A stretch of DNA of 64,000 nucleotides, taken from positions 23,895 to 87,894 of the forward strand of contig CAZWAY010000016.1 of assembly GCA_964631945.1 (NCBI GenBank), written 5' to 3'. This document shows, piece after piece, positions 44,228 to 52,683 of the stretch; position 1 is the stretch's first letter, and each line of letters starts with the position of its first letter. The notes below the pieces were generated by a model, which saw only the letters and a list, made by a program, of their open reading frames with translations, was not told the DNA's origin and made no database searches. Source of the stretch: JABFRZ01 sp964631945. Its GTDB lineage: Bacteria; Planctomycetota; UBA1135; GCA-002686595. A program made the translations under genes and the position numbers.

Positions 44228-44893
44228 ATGAGTCCGATCACCATCTCCCCACCGATCCGGAGGCGACCCTCGCCCTCCGAAGAGCGGGCGTCCCTCCGCG
44301 CCACCCACGCGCCGGGCGACGACGGATTCGAGTCGCTCGTTCGAGAACACGCGCCCCGGATGCTGGCCGTGTCGCGCCGAATCCTGCCCAATGAGGCCGA
44401 CGCACAGGACGCTCATCAGGAAGCCCTCCTTTCCGCGTATCGTTCGCTCGCGAGGTTCCGGCGAGATTGCGCCCTTGGTTCCTGGCTCTACCGCATCGCG
44501 GCGAATGCTGCGCTGATGGGGCTGCGGCAGGCGCGGCGGCGGAACCGCTTCGAGCTTCCCGACGGCGAGTCGGATGGGGCGATCCCGGAAGCCGATTGGA
44601 TCCGGCATCGACCAGCGGTCGAGGTGGGCGTCACACCGCTCGAGCTGGAGGAACTCACCGGCCTGGTGTGGGGCGGGGTCCGTCGGCTTCCCGAACGCTA
44701 CCGAGCGGCGGTGACGCACCGGCTCCGAGGAGATGAGAACAGCGAGCTGGCGGAGCGGCTCGGCGTCTGCGCGAGCACGGCCAGGGTGCGCGTCCACCGC
44801 GGCTTGCGGCTGCTCAGGAAGGACCTCTCGGAACGCCATCAGGGGTTCTCGGATGATGGCCCTAGCCCCAGGGAAAGGCAACGGCATGGCTAG
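44228..44893 (+). CDS. ECF sigma factor (plus-strand arsenosugar operon)
   Basis: This 221-aa protein has region 2 (FESLVREHAPRMLAVSRRIL; NEADAQDAHQEALLSAYRSL; ALGSWLYRIAANAALMGLRQ) and region 4 (RLPERYRAAVTHRLRGDENS then ELAERLGVCASTARVRVHRG). No anti-sigma gene follows. Instead a tandem pair of small Cys-rich proteins comes next and could serve as regulators. It overlaps the next gene by 8 bp and heads the run up to arsC. Confidence 0.88.
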   Translation: MSPITISPPIRRRPSPSEERASLRATHAPGDDGFESLVREHAPRMLAVSRRILPNEADAQDAHQEALLSAYRSLARFRRDCALGSWLYRIAANAALMGLRQARRRNRFELPDGESDGAIPEADWIRHRPAVEVGVTPLELEELTGLVWGGVRRLPERYRAAVTHRLRGDENSELAERLGVCASTARVRVHRGLRLLRKDLSERHQGFSDDGPSPRERQRHG

Positions 44894-45203
44894 GGATCCG
44901 ACCCCCGCCCTGGTCGCCGCCGCCTCGCGGGCCACCTGTCCGCACTGCAGGCGCCACGGCCTCAAGTTCGCCTTGCGCTGCGACCTGCGCCACGGATGCC
45001 TTTCCACGGCGCTGTGCGAAGGCTGCTACGCGAGCTTCGACATCGTCACCAGCGAGACGCCGATCGACCCCGATGACCTGCTGAAGTCCGTCGGGCCTTG
45101 CCCGACCTGCGGCGAAGAGCGTCGGCTCGCCACGCTGAGCTGCTCAGGTGGGACCCACACTTGCATGTACCGCCTCGAGTGCCTGGCTTGCACAAGGCGC
45201 TGA
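44886..45203 (+). CDS. Small Cys-rich protein A (possible zinc ribbon)
   Basis: This 105-aa product has three CxxC groups, CPHC, CEGC and CPTC, plus CLAC at the C-terminus. Other lines are CDLRHGCLSTALCEGCYASF and DLLKSVGPCPTCGEERRLAT. The pattern suggests two zinc ribbons. It is clearly paralogous to the next gene. The ATG at 44886 lies inside the sigma gene end, so translation is coupled. No known family; a role as metal sensor, anti-sigma factor or chaperone is speculative. Confidence 0.65.
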   Translation: MARDPTPALVAAASRATCPHCRRHGLKFALRCDLRHGCLSTALCEGCYASFDIVTSETPIDPDDLLKSVGPCPTCGEERRLATLSCSGGTHTCMYRLECLACTRR

Positions 45204-45253
45204 TCCATCGCCCACGCCCGGGGGGCGAACTCCCCATCTCCCAGGAAGAACAC

Positions 45254-45583
45254 ATGCCCAAGGACCATTCTGTCGACCTCAGCGCTGCGGCTTCCCGAGC
45301 TGTTTGCCCGTACTGCGAGCATCACGGGCTCGAGTTCACCCTGCGCTGCGACCTCGGGTACGGGCCGTGCCTCTTCACCGCGCGGTGCGATCAGTGCAGC
45401 GCGAGCCTGGAGATCGTGGTCAGCGAGTCGGAGCTCGACCCCGCGGCACTGTCGAGCTCGGTCGGTCCCTGCTCGGGGTGTGGCGACGCGCGGCGGGTTG
45501 CCACGCTGAGTTGCTCGGAGAAGACCCAGGCGTGCGTGTACCACGTCGAGTGTCGCGCCTGCGGTAGGAAGAGCTCGGCGTGA
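45254..45583 (+). CDS. Small Cys-rich protein B (paralogue of A)
   Basis: This 109-aa product repeats the architecture of the preceding gene: SAAASRAVCPYCEHHGLEFT, then CDQCSASLEIVVSESELDP, SVGPCSGCGDARRVATLSCS and CRACGRK. The two proteins share the Cys positions and several blocks, so they arose by tandem duplication. It ends in a GTGA overlap with the protease gene. Function unknown. Confidence 0.65.
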   Translation: MPKDHSVDLSAAASRAVCPYCEHHGLEFTLRCDLGYGPCLFTARCDQCSASLEIVVSESELDPAALSSSVGPCSGCGDARRVATLSCSEKTQACVYHVECRACGRKSSA

Positions 45584-46395
45584 CTGGGTCCAGGTGGACA
45601 TCCGCTTGGTTGGGCAGCCTCGTTTTCCTCGGGAGCACTGGCTGCGCATCCGCTTCGCGGGCCTCGGCACCGGACCTGTTCGACGAGCAGGGGATCCATC
45701 GTGTTGTACACGCGCCCGGCGCTTGCCGCATCTGCGACCTCTTCTTCAGGGCCAAGCGAAGCGTCGTTCAAGTGCGCACGAGCTCTTCGCTAGGGGCGGG
45801 GATCGTACTGGCCGAGGGCGGGCTCGTGGCGACCAACGCGCACGTTGTCCAGGAGGAGGCGGTAGTGACCCTCGAGACCGTGGAGGGCGAGCAAGTTCCC
45901 GGCGACGTGCTGACCGCGGATGTCTCCCAGGACCTTGCGATGGTCCGCGCGCAAGCCTCGAACATCGACTGGTCGGTCATCGGCCCCCACTCGGGGGATC
46001 GACCGAGAGTCGGGTCGACGGTCTTCCTGATCGGACACCCGCTCGGGCTCGGGTGGACGGTGACGCGTGGGATGATCTCCGGCGAACGCGACATCGGTGG
46101 TGCGCCCGCGATTCAGATTGACGCCGGGATCTCGCCCGGGAACTCCGGCGGCCCGGTCCTGGACGAAGACGGGGACCTGGTCGGCATCGTCATGTCGAAG
46201 CTCCAAGGTGGAGGTGCGGAAAGCATCGCCTTCGCCAGGCCCGTTGCATCCCTGGATGCGCTCCTTCGGAGCGGCATGGGCATGGCAGTCGGTGTCGAAG
46301 GGCTGCCCCAGTGTCAGCTTGAACCGCACCCACAAGACTTGTCGAGGAATCCATTGGGCTCCGAATATCCACGGGCCCTCGCTCCCTTGTGGTGA
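45580..46395 (+). CDS. Trypsin-like serine protease lipoprotein (S1C-like)
   Basis: This 271-aa protein starts at a GTG overlapping the previous stop. A lipoprotein signal (SAWLGSLVFLGSTGC) precedes a trypsin-fold domain with catalytic His in VATNAHVVQEEAVVT, Asp in DVSQDLAMVRA and Ser in AGISPGNSGGPVLDEDGDLV. There is no PDZ domain. It may be a periplasmic quality-control or site-1 protease, perhaps acting on an anti-sigma factor of this locus. That link is speculative. Confidence 0.85.
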   Translation: MTGSRWTSAWLGSLVFLGSTGCASASRASAPDLFDEQGIHRVVHAPGACRICDLFFRAKRSVVQVRTSSSLGAGIVLAEGGLVATNAHVVQEEAVVTLETVEGEQVPGDVLTADVSQDLAMVRAQASNIDWSVIGPHSGDRPRVGSTVFLIGHPLGLGWTVTRGMISGERDIGGAPAIQIDAGISPGNSGGPVLDEDGDLVGIVMSKLQGGGAESIAFARPVASLDALLRSGMGMAVGVEGLPQCQLEPHPQDLSRNPLGSEYPRALAPLW

Positions 46396-46510
46396 TGGAT
46401 CGCACGGACTTGCTTGCTTGCCTGCGGGTTCCTCAGAACCTGACTCTCCTCCTCCCCCCGGATGGCAAGCGGGTTCGGCGATCCCTTTTCCTATTCCGGA
46501 CAAGACCGGC

Positions 46511-47482
46511 ATGAACTCAACACAGGTTTCGAGCCTCGCGCAGCGGCAGGGGGCGGTTGGCTTCGAGGTGGACTTGAGGCCCGTCTCGATCGAGGCCGTA
46601 CAGGTAAACATCGGCGCTGAGTGCAACCTCGCCTGTCGACACTGCCACGTCGAGAGTTCGCCCAAGCGACGGGAGCGCATGAGCTGGTCGACCATGGAGC
46701 TCGTTCTCGAAGGAGCAGAGCGACTCGGCGCGGGCAGACTCGACATCACCGGCGGTGCCCCCGAGCTGCATCCCGACCTTCGCCGGTTCATCGCAGGGGC
46801 GCGCGCGAGAGGGCTCGTGGCGACCGTGCGGACCAACCTCACCGTCCTGTTGCTCCCTGAGGTTGCGGACCTGCCCGAGTTCTTCCGCGATGCCGGAGTA
46901 CACCTCGTGGCTTCTCTGCCCTGCTACCTCTCGGAAAACGTGGATCGTCAGCGCGGCTCGGGTGTCTTCGAGGAGAGCCTGGAGTCACTGAGACGACTGA
47001 ATGCCTTGGGGTATGGACGCGACGCGAGGCTCGAGCTCGACCTCGTCTACAACCCCATCGGAGCCTCGCTGCCTCCCTCTCAGGACCGCCTGGAGGAGGC
47101 GTACCGCCGAGAGCTTCGCGAGCGCTTTGGCGTGGAGTTCACGCGCCTCTATGCGCTCGCGAACATGCCGATCGGGCGATTCGCGCGGGATCTGGAGACG
47201 TCCGGCAAGCTCGACGGCTACATGAATGAGCTCCGCCAGTCGTTCAATCCAGCGACGCTGCCAGGCCTGATGTGTCGGAAGCAGATCCATGTGGGGTGGG
47301 ATGGACGGCTGTACGATTGTGACTTCAACTTCGCGCTCGGTCTGCAGGCAAACGCGCCCGCGCCCAGTCACGTGCGCGATCTCGCTTCTCCCGCGCTACT
47401 TGCCCGGCGCATCGCCACGGGTTCTCACTGTCTGGGGTGCACGGCGGGCCAGGGGTCTTCTTGTGGAGGAGCGCTCGCATGA
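46511..47482 (+). CDS. arsS: Arsenosugar radical SAM protein ArsS
   Basis: This 323-aa protein has the radical-SAM cluster motif in GAECNLACRHCHVESSP (C38, C42, C45), DITGGAPELHPDLRRFI, and the ArsS-type ending MCRKQIHVGWDGRLYDCDFN and CLGCTAGQGSSCGGALA. The family forms the arsenic-carbon bond to the 5'-deoxyadenosyl group. Some family members are selenoproteins, but here the C-terminal motif is all Cys. The stop overlaps the next start (ATGA). A 115-bp gap separates it from the protease gene. Confidence 0.92.
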   Translation: MNSTQVSSLAQRQGAVGFEVDLRPVSIEAVQVNIGAECNLACRHCHVESSPKRRERMSWSTMELVLEGAERLGAGRLDITGGAPELHPDLRRFIAGARARGLVATVRTNLTVLLLPEVADLPEFFRDAGVHLVASLPCYLSENVDRQRGSGVFEESLESLRRLNALGYGRDARLELDLVYNPIGASLPPSQDRLEEAYRRELRERFGVEFTRLYALANMPIGRFARDLETSGKLDGYMNELRQSFNPATLPGLMCRKQIHVGWDGRLYDCDFNFALGLQANAPAPSHVRDLASPALLARRIATGSHCLGCTAGQGSSCGGALA

Positions 47483-48783
47483 CCACGAATCAAGCGCTGC
47501 ACGCCGTGATCGTCGGCAACGGCGTGACCGGATTCACCGCGGCCCTGCGTCTGCGGGGCCTGCGCCCCGGCTGGCGTATCACCATGCTATCGGGAGAGTC
47601 GACCTTCCCGTTCTCGCGCCCAGCCTTGATGTACGTGTTCCTCGGGCACATGCGCTACCAGGACACGAAGCCGTACGAGGATCACGTGTGGCGTGATCAG
47701 CGCATCGAGCTCGTGCGTGACTGGGTGACGAGGATCGACACGTCGAAGAAGCAACTGACGCTGTCGGCGAGTGCCGAGCTGAGCTACGACCGCCTGCTGA
47801 TCGCCACCGGATCCAGGCCCAACAAGTTCGGGTGGCCGGGGCAGGACCTGGACGGGGTCCAGGGCTTCTACTCCCTGGCCGATCTCAAGCGCCTCTACGA
47901 CGTGATGCCGCGCACACGGCGAGCCGTGATCGTCGGTGGAGGTCTGATCGGGATCGAGCTGGCTGAGATGCTGCACTCGCGCGCCATTCCTGTGACGCTG
48001 CTCGTGCGGGAGCGCTCCTATTGGGACAACGTTCTTCCGGCCGAGGAATCGGCCATCGTCAACCGCCTGATCCGAAGGGTTGGGATGGACCTTCGTCTCG
48101 AGACCAGCATGAAGGAGGTCCTCGACGATGGTCATGGCCGTGCCTGCGCGGTGGTGACCGACAAGGGAGAGCGCATCGCCTGCGAGCTCGTCGGCCTGAC
48201 GGCTGGGGTGAGCCCCAACGTCGAGCTGGCAAAGCGCTCCGACATTCCGGTCGCCCGTGGAGTTCTCGTGGATCGAACGCTGCGCGCCCGCGCGCCAGAC
48301 ATCTGGGCCGCGGGCGACTGTGCGGAGATCCTGGGCAAGGAAGGCGAGCGGCCTCTGCTGCAGCAGGTGTGGTACACGGGCAAGATGCAGGGTGAGGTGG
48401 CCGCGGACGGGATGGCCGGCGCGGATCGCACCTACGATCCGGGAATCTGGTACAACTCGGCCAAGTTCCTCGATCTCGAGTACCAGACGTACGGACGGGT
48501 GAACCTCAAGGTACCGGGCGAGCGAAGCGTCTACTGGGAGCGTGCGGACGGACGCGCTTCGTTGCGCATCGTCTACACGGACGCGGGTGTCATCGGCTTC
48601 AACTCGATGGGCCTGCGCCTGCGTCACGAGGTCTGCGAACGCTGGATCCGCGAGCAGACGCCTCTCGCGCTGGTGCTGGAGCGCCTCGGCCAGGCCAACT
48701 TCGATCCTGAGTTCTTCGTCCGGCACGAGCCCGAGATCGCTCGCGTGCTGGAGAAGCAGATGGAATCAGTCACGACGAACTGA
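47479..48783 (+). CDS. NAD(P)/FAD-dependent oxidoreductase of the arsenosugar locus
   Basis: This 434-aa flavoprotein has an N-terminal FAD motif (AVIVGNGVTGFTAALRLRGL), the ATG motif LLIATGSRPNKFG, an NAD motif (AVIVGGGLIGIELAEMLHSR) and the second FAD motif DIWAAGDCAEILGKEGER. A C-terminal dimer-like region follows. Pyridine-nucleotide-dependent oxidoreductases of this size are usual next to arsS. The redox step it performs on the arsenical is unknown. Confidence 0.87.
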   Translation: MTTNQALHAVIVGNGVTGFTAALRLRGLRPGWRITMLSGESTFPFSRPALMYVFLGHMRYQDTKPYEDHVWRDQRIELVRDWVTRIDTSKKQLTLSASAELSYDRLLIATGSRPNKFGWPGQDLDGVQGFYSLADLKRLYDVMPRTRRAVIVGGGLIGIELAEMLHSRAIPVTLLVRERSYWDNVLPAEESAIVNRLIRRVGMDLRLETSMKEVLDDGHGRACAVVTDKGERIACELVGLTAGVSPNVELAKRSDIPVARGVLVDRTLRARAPDIWAAGDCAEILGKEGERPLLQQVWYTGKMQGEVAADGMAGADRTYDPGIWYNSAKFLDLEYQTYGRVNLKVPGERSVYWERADGRASLRIVYTDAGVIGFNSMGLRLRHEVCERWIREQTPLALVLERLGQANFDPEFFVRHEPEIARVLEKQMESVTTN

Positions 48784-48800
48784 ACAGCAAGGAATCGACC

Positions 48801-49382
48801 ATGACTCATGCGTGCATTGCGATCCCCGTCCAGACGACCGAAACGGCACCCGGTGGAGCGAAGGAAGCCCTGAAGCAGATGCAGGCCTCGATGGGCTTCG
48901 TGCCCAACCTCATGGGAATCCTCGCGAATGCACCGGCGCTCCTCGAAGGGTACCGGACTCTCTCTGGGATCTTCGACAAGACCTCCTTCAGTCCCACCGA
49001 GCGACAGGTCGTGCTGCTCGCCGTCAGCTGTGAGAATCGCTGCGAGTACTGCGTCGCCGCCCACACCGTTATCGCCGGCATGCAGAAGGTCGATGCCGGC
49101 GTCGTTCGCGCCCTCCGTGAGGGGCTGCCCATCGCCGACGGGAAGCTCGAGGCCCTGCGGCAGCTGGCCACCGCCATCGTGCGCACGAACGGCTGGCCGG
49201 CGCCGGAGGTCGTGGATCGTTTCACCGCGGCGGGCTTCGGGGGCGCGCAGGCCCTCGAGGTCGTCCTTGGCGTTGGGGTCAAGACGCTGTCGAACTACGC
49301 AAACCACCTCGCGAACACCCCCCTGGACAAGCAATTCGCTCCAGCGGAGTGGAAGTCGTCCGCCTGCGGGTGCGGGGCGTGA
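48801..49382 (+). CDS. AhpD/carboxymuconolactone-decarboxylase-like protein
   Basis: This 193-aa helical protein has MQASMGFVPNLMGILANAPA and the redox centre CENRCEYCVAAHTVIAG (C-x2-C-x3-H). The C-terminus is KSSACGCGA, a second Cys pair. It sits 17 bp after the oxidoreductase gene and overlaps the iron-sulfur membrane protein gene by a GTGA. Members of this family commonly accompany arsS. Confidence 0.85.
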   Translation: MTHACIAIPVQTTETAPGGAKEALKQMQASMGFVPNLMGILANAPALLEGYRTLSGIFDKTSFSPTERQVVLLAVSCENRCEYCVAAHTVIAGMQKVDAGVVRALREGLPIADGKLEALRQLATAIVRTNGWPAPEVVDRFTAAGFGGAQALEVVLGVGVKTLSNYANHLANTPLDKQFAPAEWKSSACGCGA

Positions 49383-50842
49383 GCTTGGACTCGAAGATCC
49401 ACAACTTCGCAGCGATGTCTACGGGGGTCGAGTCCCTCTACGACGAGGAACAGGGAGCCTTCGGCGAGCCGCAGGCTCCGCGTGCCCATGAGATGAGCGT
49501 TCGGGAGCGGGTGGCCCTGGGCGTCTGTGCTCTGGGTGGCCTCGCTCTGCTCATTGGCGTCTCCCATCTGACCGGCTGGAGTTCCTTCTGGGGTTTGGGC
49601 GGCCTCGCCGGAATCGTGCTCGGCGCGGCGGCCTACTTCCTGTTCGCTTGGTCGTCCAGGGACTCGAGCTCCCTGAACGACTTCACTCTTTTCACCTCCG
49701 CGCGGGCCGCTGGGGCAATCGGTTGGGCGCTCGGCGTGCTGATGACGGGCTTCTACGTGGTCCTGTACTGGTTCCCGCACCTGCTCGACGGAGCAACGAG
49801 GACTCTGGACCCGCTGGCACTGAGGCTGGCCGGACGAGCGGCGGACTCGTGGTTTCTCTACGGACTCGTGTACACGCTGGCCGTGCTGGCGTTCGGGGTT
49901 CGCATGCTCGTGCGCCATCGGAGCAATCGCTACCAGCTCTGGCGCACAGCCTCGGTGATGACCTTTCAGGTGGGATTCGCCTTCCTGCTGCCACACCTGC
50001 TCGAGCTCTTTCGCCAGCCGGAGTACTACCTCACGTACTTCTGGCCTCTGAAGTGGAGCTACCTCTTCCCCAGCGACGTGCACGCGCTCCTCGGGCATCC
50101 GGGCGGCCTCGGGGTCTTCCTGGTCTTCTGGAGCGTTGCGGCGAGTTTCATCGTCACGCCGGTCCTGACCTATTACTACGGTAAGCGCTGGTACTGCTCC
50201 TGGGTGTGCGGGTGCGGCGGCCTGGCCGAGACCGTGGGCGACCCGTTCCGGCAGCTGTCGAGCAAGTCCACCCGCGCCTGGCGCATCGAGCGGATCTCGA
50301 TCTACTCGATCCTCGGCCTCATCGTGCTGACCACGATCACCGTCTGGCTGCACTCGACGGGGCATGCGAGCTGGCTCGGTGGTGCCGCCCAGAAGCTGAG
50401 TCAATGGTACGGCTTCTTCGTCGGAGCGATCTTCTCCGGCGTCGTGGGGGTGGGCTTCTACCCGATCCTCGGGAGCCGAGTCTGGTGTCGTTTCGGCTGT
50501 CCGATGGCGGCGATCCTCGGGCTCCAGCAGCGCCTGTGGTCGCGCTTCCGCATTACGACCAACGGCGGGCAGTGCATGTCCTGCGGCAACTGCTCGACGT
50601 ACTGCGAGATGGGCATCGACGTTCGGGCCTACGCCCAGAAGGGCGAAAGCATCGTCCGGGCCTCCTGCGTGGGATGCGGCATCTGCTCGTCGGTGTGTCC
50701 GCGGGGCGTGCTCAAGCTGGAGAACGGGCCGACCGGGCCCGAACGCTTCGGTCCGCACTCGACTTCACGAGCTCTCGCATCGCCCTCGATCCTGGAGCTC
50801 CGCGCGGAGCTGGCCGAGGCCGTGGCTGAGCCGCGCCGATGA
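49379..50842 (+). CDS. NapH/RdxA-like iron-sulfur membrane protein
   Basis: This 487-aa protein has several membrane helices, the CxxxCP and related Cys motifs (WYCSWVCGCGG; WCRFGCPMAA), and a C-terminal 2x[4Fe-4S] ferredoxin: CMSCGNCSTYCEMGID and CVGCGICSSVCPRG. Such proteins pass electrons from the quinone pool to periplasmic partners. The GTG at 49379 overlaps the CMD stop. It may supply electrons for the arsenical chemistry in this operon. Confidence 0.85.
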   Translation: MSLDSKIHNFAAMSTGVESLYDEEQGAFGEPQAPRAHEMSVRERVALGVCALGGLALLIGVSHLTGWSSFWGLGGLAGIVLGAAAYFLFAWSSRDSSSLNDFTLFTSARAAGAIGWALGVLMTGFYVVLYWFPHLLDGATRTLDPLALRLAGRAADSWFLYGLVYTLAVLAFGVRMLVRHRSNRYQLWRTASVMTFQVGFAFLLPHLLELFRQPEYYLTYFWPLKWSYLFPSDVHALLGHPGGLGVFLVFWSVAASFIVTPVLTYYYGKRWYCSWVCGCGGLAETVGDPFRQLSSKSTRAWRIERISIYSILGLIVLTTITVWLHSTGHASWLGGAAQKLSQWYGFFVGAIFSGVVGVGFYPILGSRVWCRFGCPMAAILGLQQRLWSRFRITTNGGQCMSCGNCSTYCEMGIDVRAYAQKGESIVRASCVGCGICSSVCPRGVLKLENGPTGPERFGPHSTSRALASPSILELRAELAEAVAEPRR

Positions 50843-51477
50843 GGCACCGACAGACTCACGGACTCGTCATGGCCTTCTTCGCTGCGGGCTGTGCAAACAT
50901 GCACTTGGAGTCGAGCGGGTTCCTCTCGGACTTCGAGCGCCTGGAGCCCGCTCCGGAACTCCAGGTGGCCTTCATTCCCGACGAGGTCCGTTGGTGGCAG
51001 GAGGATGGACTCGATTGGTCGCGCTACTCCACGATCTGTGTGGCTCCCGTAGAGTGGCGGCCAGTCGGAAAGAGAGCCAATAGGGTCTCGGCAGCGGCGG
51101 CGGAGAGGCTCTGTCAGGACTTCCACCGCGTGCTCTCCGAGCATCTCGCGGACGATGTAGTCGAGACCCCAGGCCCACGTTCAGTCACCGTGCGGGCAGC
51201 GATCACCGACGTCGCGACCTCGAACGTTCCGCTCAACGTGGTGGCCTTGATCGTCTTGTTCCCGATCGACATGGGCGGAATCCGCAGCGAGATCGAGGTC
51301 CGCGACTCCACCACCGGCGAGCGACTCGCCGCCATGAGCGCGTACCGGGAAGGGACCCCCTTCCTTCTTCTGGAGTGCTTCTCTCGCTTCGGACATGCCC
51401 GTCACGCGATGAAGAAGTGGGCCCAGGTCCTTCGGCAAGCGATGTCGGAAGTGAAGATCCATCAAGTGCAATCATGA
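50839..51477 (+). CDS. DUF3313 lipoprotein
   Basis: This 212-aa protein starts with a short lipoprotein signal (GLVMAFFAAGC), then SSGFLSDFERLEPAPELQVA, the DUF3313 signature. RYSTICVAPVEWRPVG and the central AITDVATSNVPLNVVALIVL follow. It overlaps neighbours on both sides by ATGA, so it is part of the operon. DUF3313 function is unknown. Confidence 0.8.
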   Translation: MRHRQTHGLVMAFFAAGCANMHLESSGFLSDFERLEPAPELQVAFIPDEVRWWQEDGLDWSRYSTICVAPVEWRPVGKRANRVSAAAAERLCQDFHRVLSEHLADDVVETPGPRSVTVRAAITDVATSNVPLNVVALIVLFPIDMGGIRSEIEVRDSTTGERLAAMSAYREGTPFLLLECFSRFGHARHAMKKWAQVLRQAMSEVKIHQVQS

Positions 51478-52661
51478 ACGAGACCACGATCACGTCCCCG
51501 AGCTTCGACACGGACACCGAGGTGGAGCGGCGCTACGCCGAAGCGGCTCGAACTCCGGAGCCGGCTCTCTGCTGCCCTTCCCCCGGCTACGACACGGCGC
51601 TGCTGAAGGCGATCCCCGATGAGATCCTGGACGTCGACTACGGCTGCGGGGACCCCTCGCGCTACGCCCGCGAGGGCGACGTTGCACTGGATCTTGGATC
51701 CGGGTCGGGCAAAGCGTGCTTCATGCTCGCGCAGCGCGTTGGGCGCAAGGGAAGGGTTTTCGGGGTCGACGGCAACCGAGAGATGCTCGCGTTGGCCCGG
51801 AAGCACGCGCCCGAGGTCGCTCGGCGCATCGGCTTCGACAACGTGCGCTTCGTCTACGGCAGAATCCAGGATCTCCGGCTCGACCCCGAAGAGCTGGATG
51901 CTTGGCTGAGGGCGAACCCCGTCGATTCCGTCGAGGGTTGGACAGCGGCCGAGGCAGAGTGCTCGCGCCTGCGCACTTCGCAGCCGCTGGTCGCCGACGA
52001 CAGCGTGGACCTGGTCGTTTCCAACTGCGTTCTCAACCTCGTTCGACCCCAGGACAAGCGCGCTCTCTTCAGCGAGATCCATCGTGTCCTGCGATGCGGT
52101 GGACGTGCCGTCATCTCGGACATCGTCTGTGACGAGGAGCCGACACCTGAGATCCTGGCTGACCCGGAGCTGTGGAGCGGGTGCATCGCGGGTGCCTTCC
52201 GAGAGGACCGCTTCCTGGAGGAGTTCGAGCGCGCCGGCCTGTACGGAGTGGAGATCCTGGAACGAGCCGAGCGCCCTTGGCGCGTGATCGACGGCATCGA
52301 ATTCCGGTCGCTCACCATCCGTGCGTTCAAGGGCAAGGAGGGGCCGTGTCTGGAGCGAAACCAGGCCGTCGTGTACCGAGGCCCTTGGAGGTCGGTCGCA
52401 GACGATGACGGGCACAGCTTCTCGCGTGGCCAGCGCGTCGCGGTGTGCGACAAGACCTACCGCATCCTCACCGATCCTCGCGGACCCTACGCCGAAGCCA
52501 TTCTGCCGGTGGCGCCGCTCGTGGAAGTACCGATCGATGCGGCGGGGCCATTCTCCTGCAAGGGCTCGACGCGGCGCGATCCGCGCGAGACCAAGGGGCT
52601 TCACTATCAAATAGCGGAACTCGGTGACGGGACGTCATGCACGAGCTCGGACTGCTGCTGA
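51474..52661 (+). CDS. arsM: Arsenite SAM methyltransferase ArsM (arsenosugar type)
   Basis: This 395-aa protein has the methyltransferase motif I VALDLGSGSGKACFMLAQ and conserved Cys in ALCCPSP (C33, C34), DYGCGDP (C58) and SNCVLNL. The post-core domain contains NQAVVYRGPWRSVADDDGHS and RGQRVAVCDKTYRILT, as in ArsM proteins from arsenosugar loci, and the C-terminus is Cys-rich (CTSSDCC). It methylates trivalent arsenic to di- or trimethyl forms that feed ArsS. It overlaps the DUF3313 gene by ATGA. Confidence 0.9.
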   Translation: MNETTITSPSFDTDTEVERRYAEAARTPEPALCCPSPGYDTALLKAIPDEILDVDYGCGDPSRYAREGDVALDLGSGSGKACFMLAQRVGRKGRVFGVDGNREMLALARKHAPEVARRIGFDNVRFVYGRIQDLRLDPEELDAWLRANPVDSVEGWTAAEAECSRLRTSQPLVADDSVDLVVSNCVLNLVRPQDKRALFSEIHRVLRCGGRAVISDIVCDEEPTPEILADPELWSGCIAGAFREDRFLEEFERAGLYGVEILERAERPWRVIDGIEFRSLTIRAFKGKEGPCLERNQAVVYRGPWRSVADDDGHSFSRGQRVAVCDKTYRILTDPRGPYAEAILPVAPLVEVPIDAAGPFSCKGSTRRDPRETKGLHYQIAELGDGTSCTSSDCC

Positions 52662-52683
52662 AGAGGAAGGAACTCTTCTCGTG

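Noticed and set aside
46511..47482. ArsS as a third selenoprotein
   Set aside because: Family members can carry Sec near the C-terminus, but here the motif is GSSCGG with a normal TGC codon.
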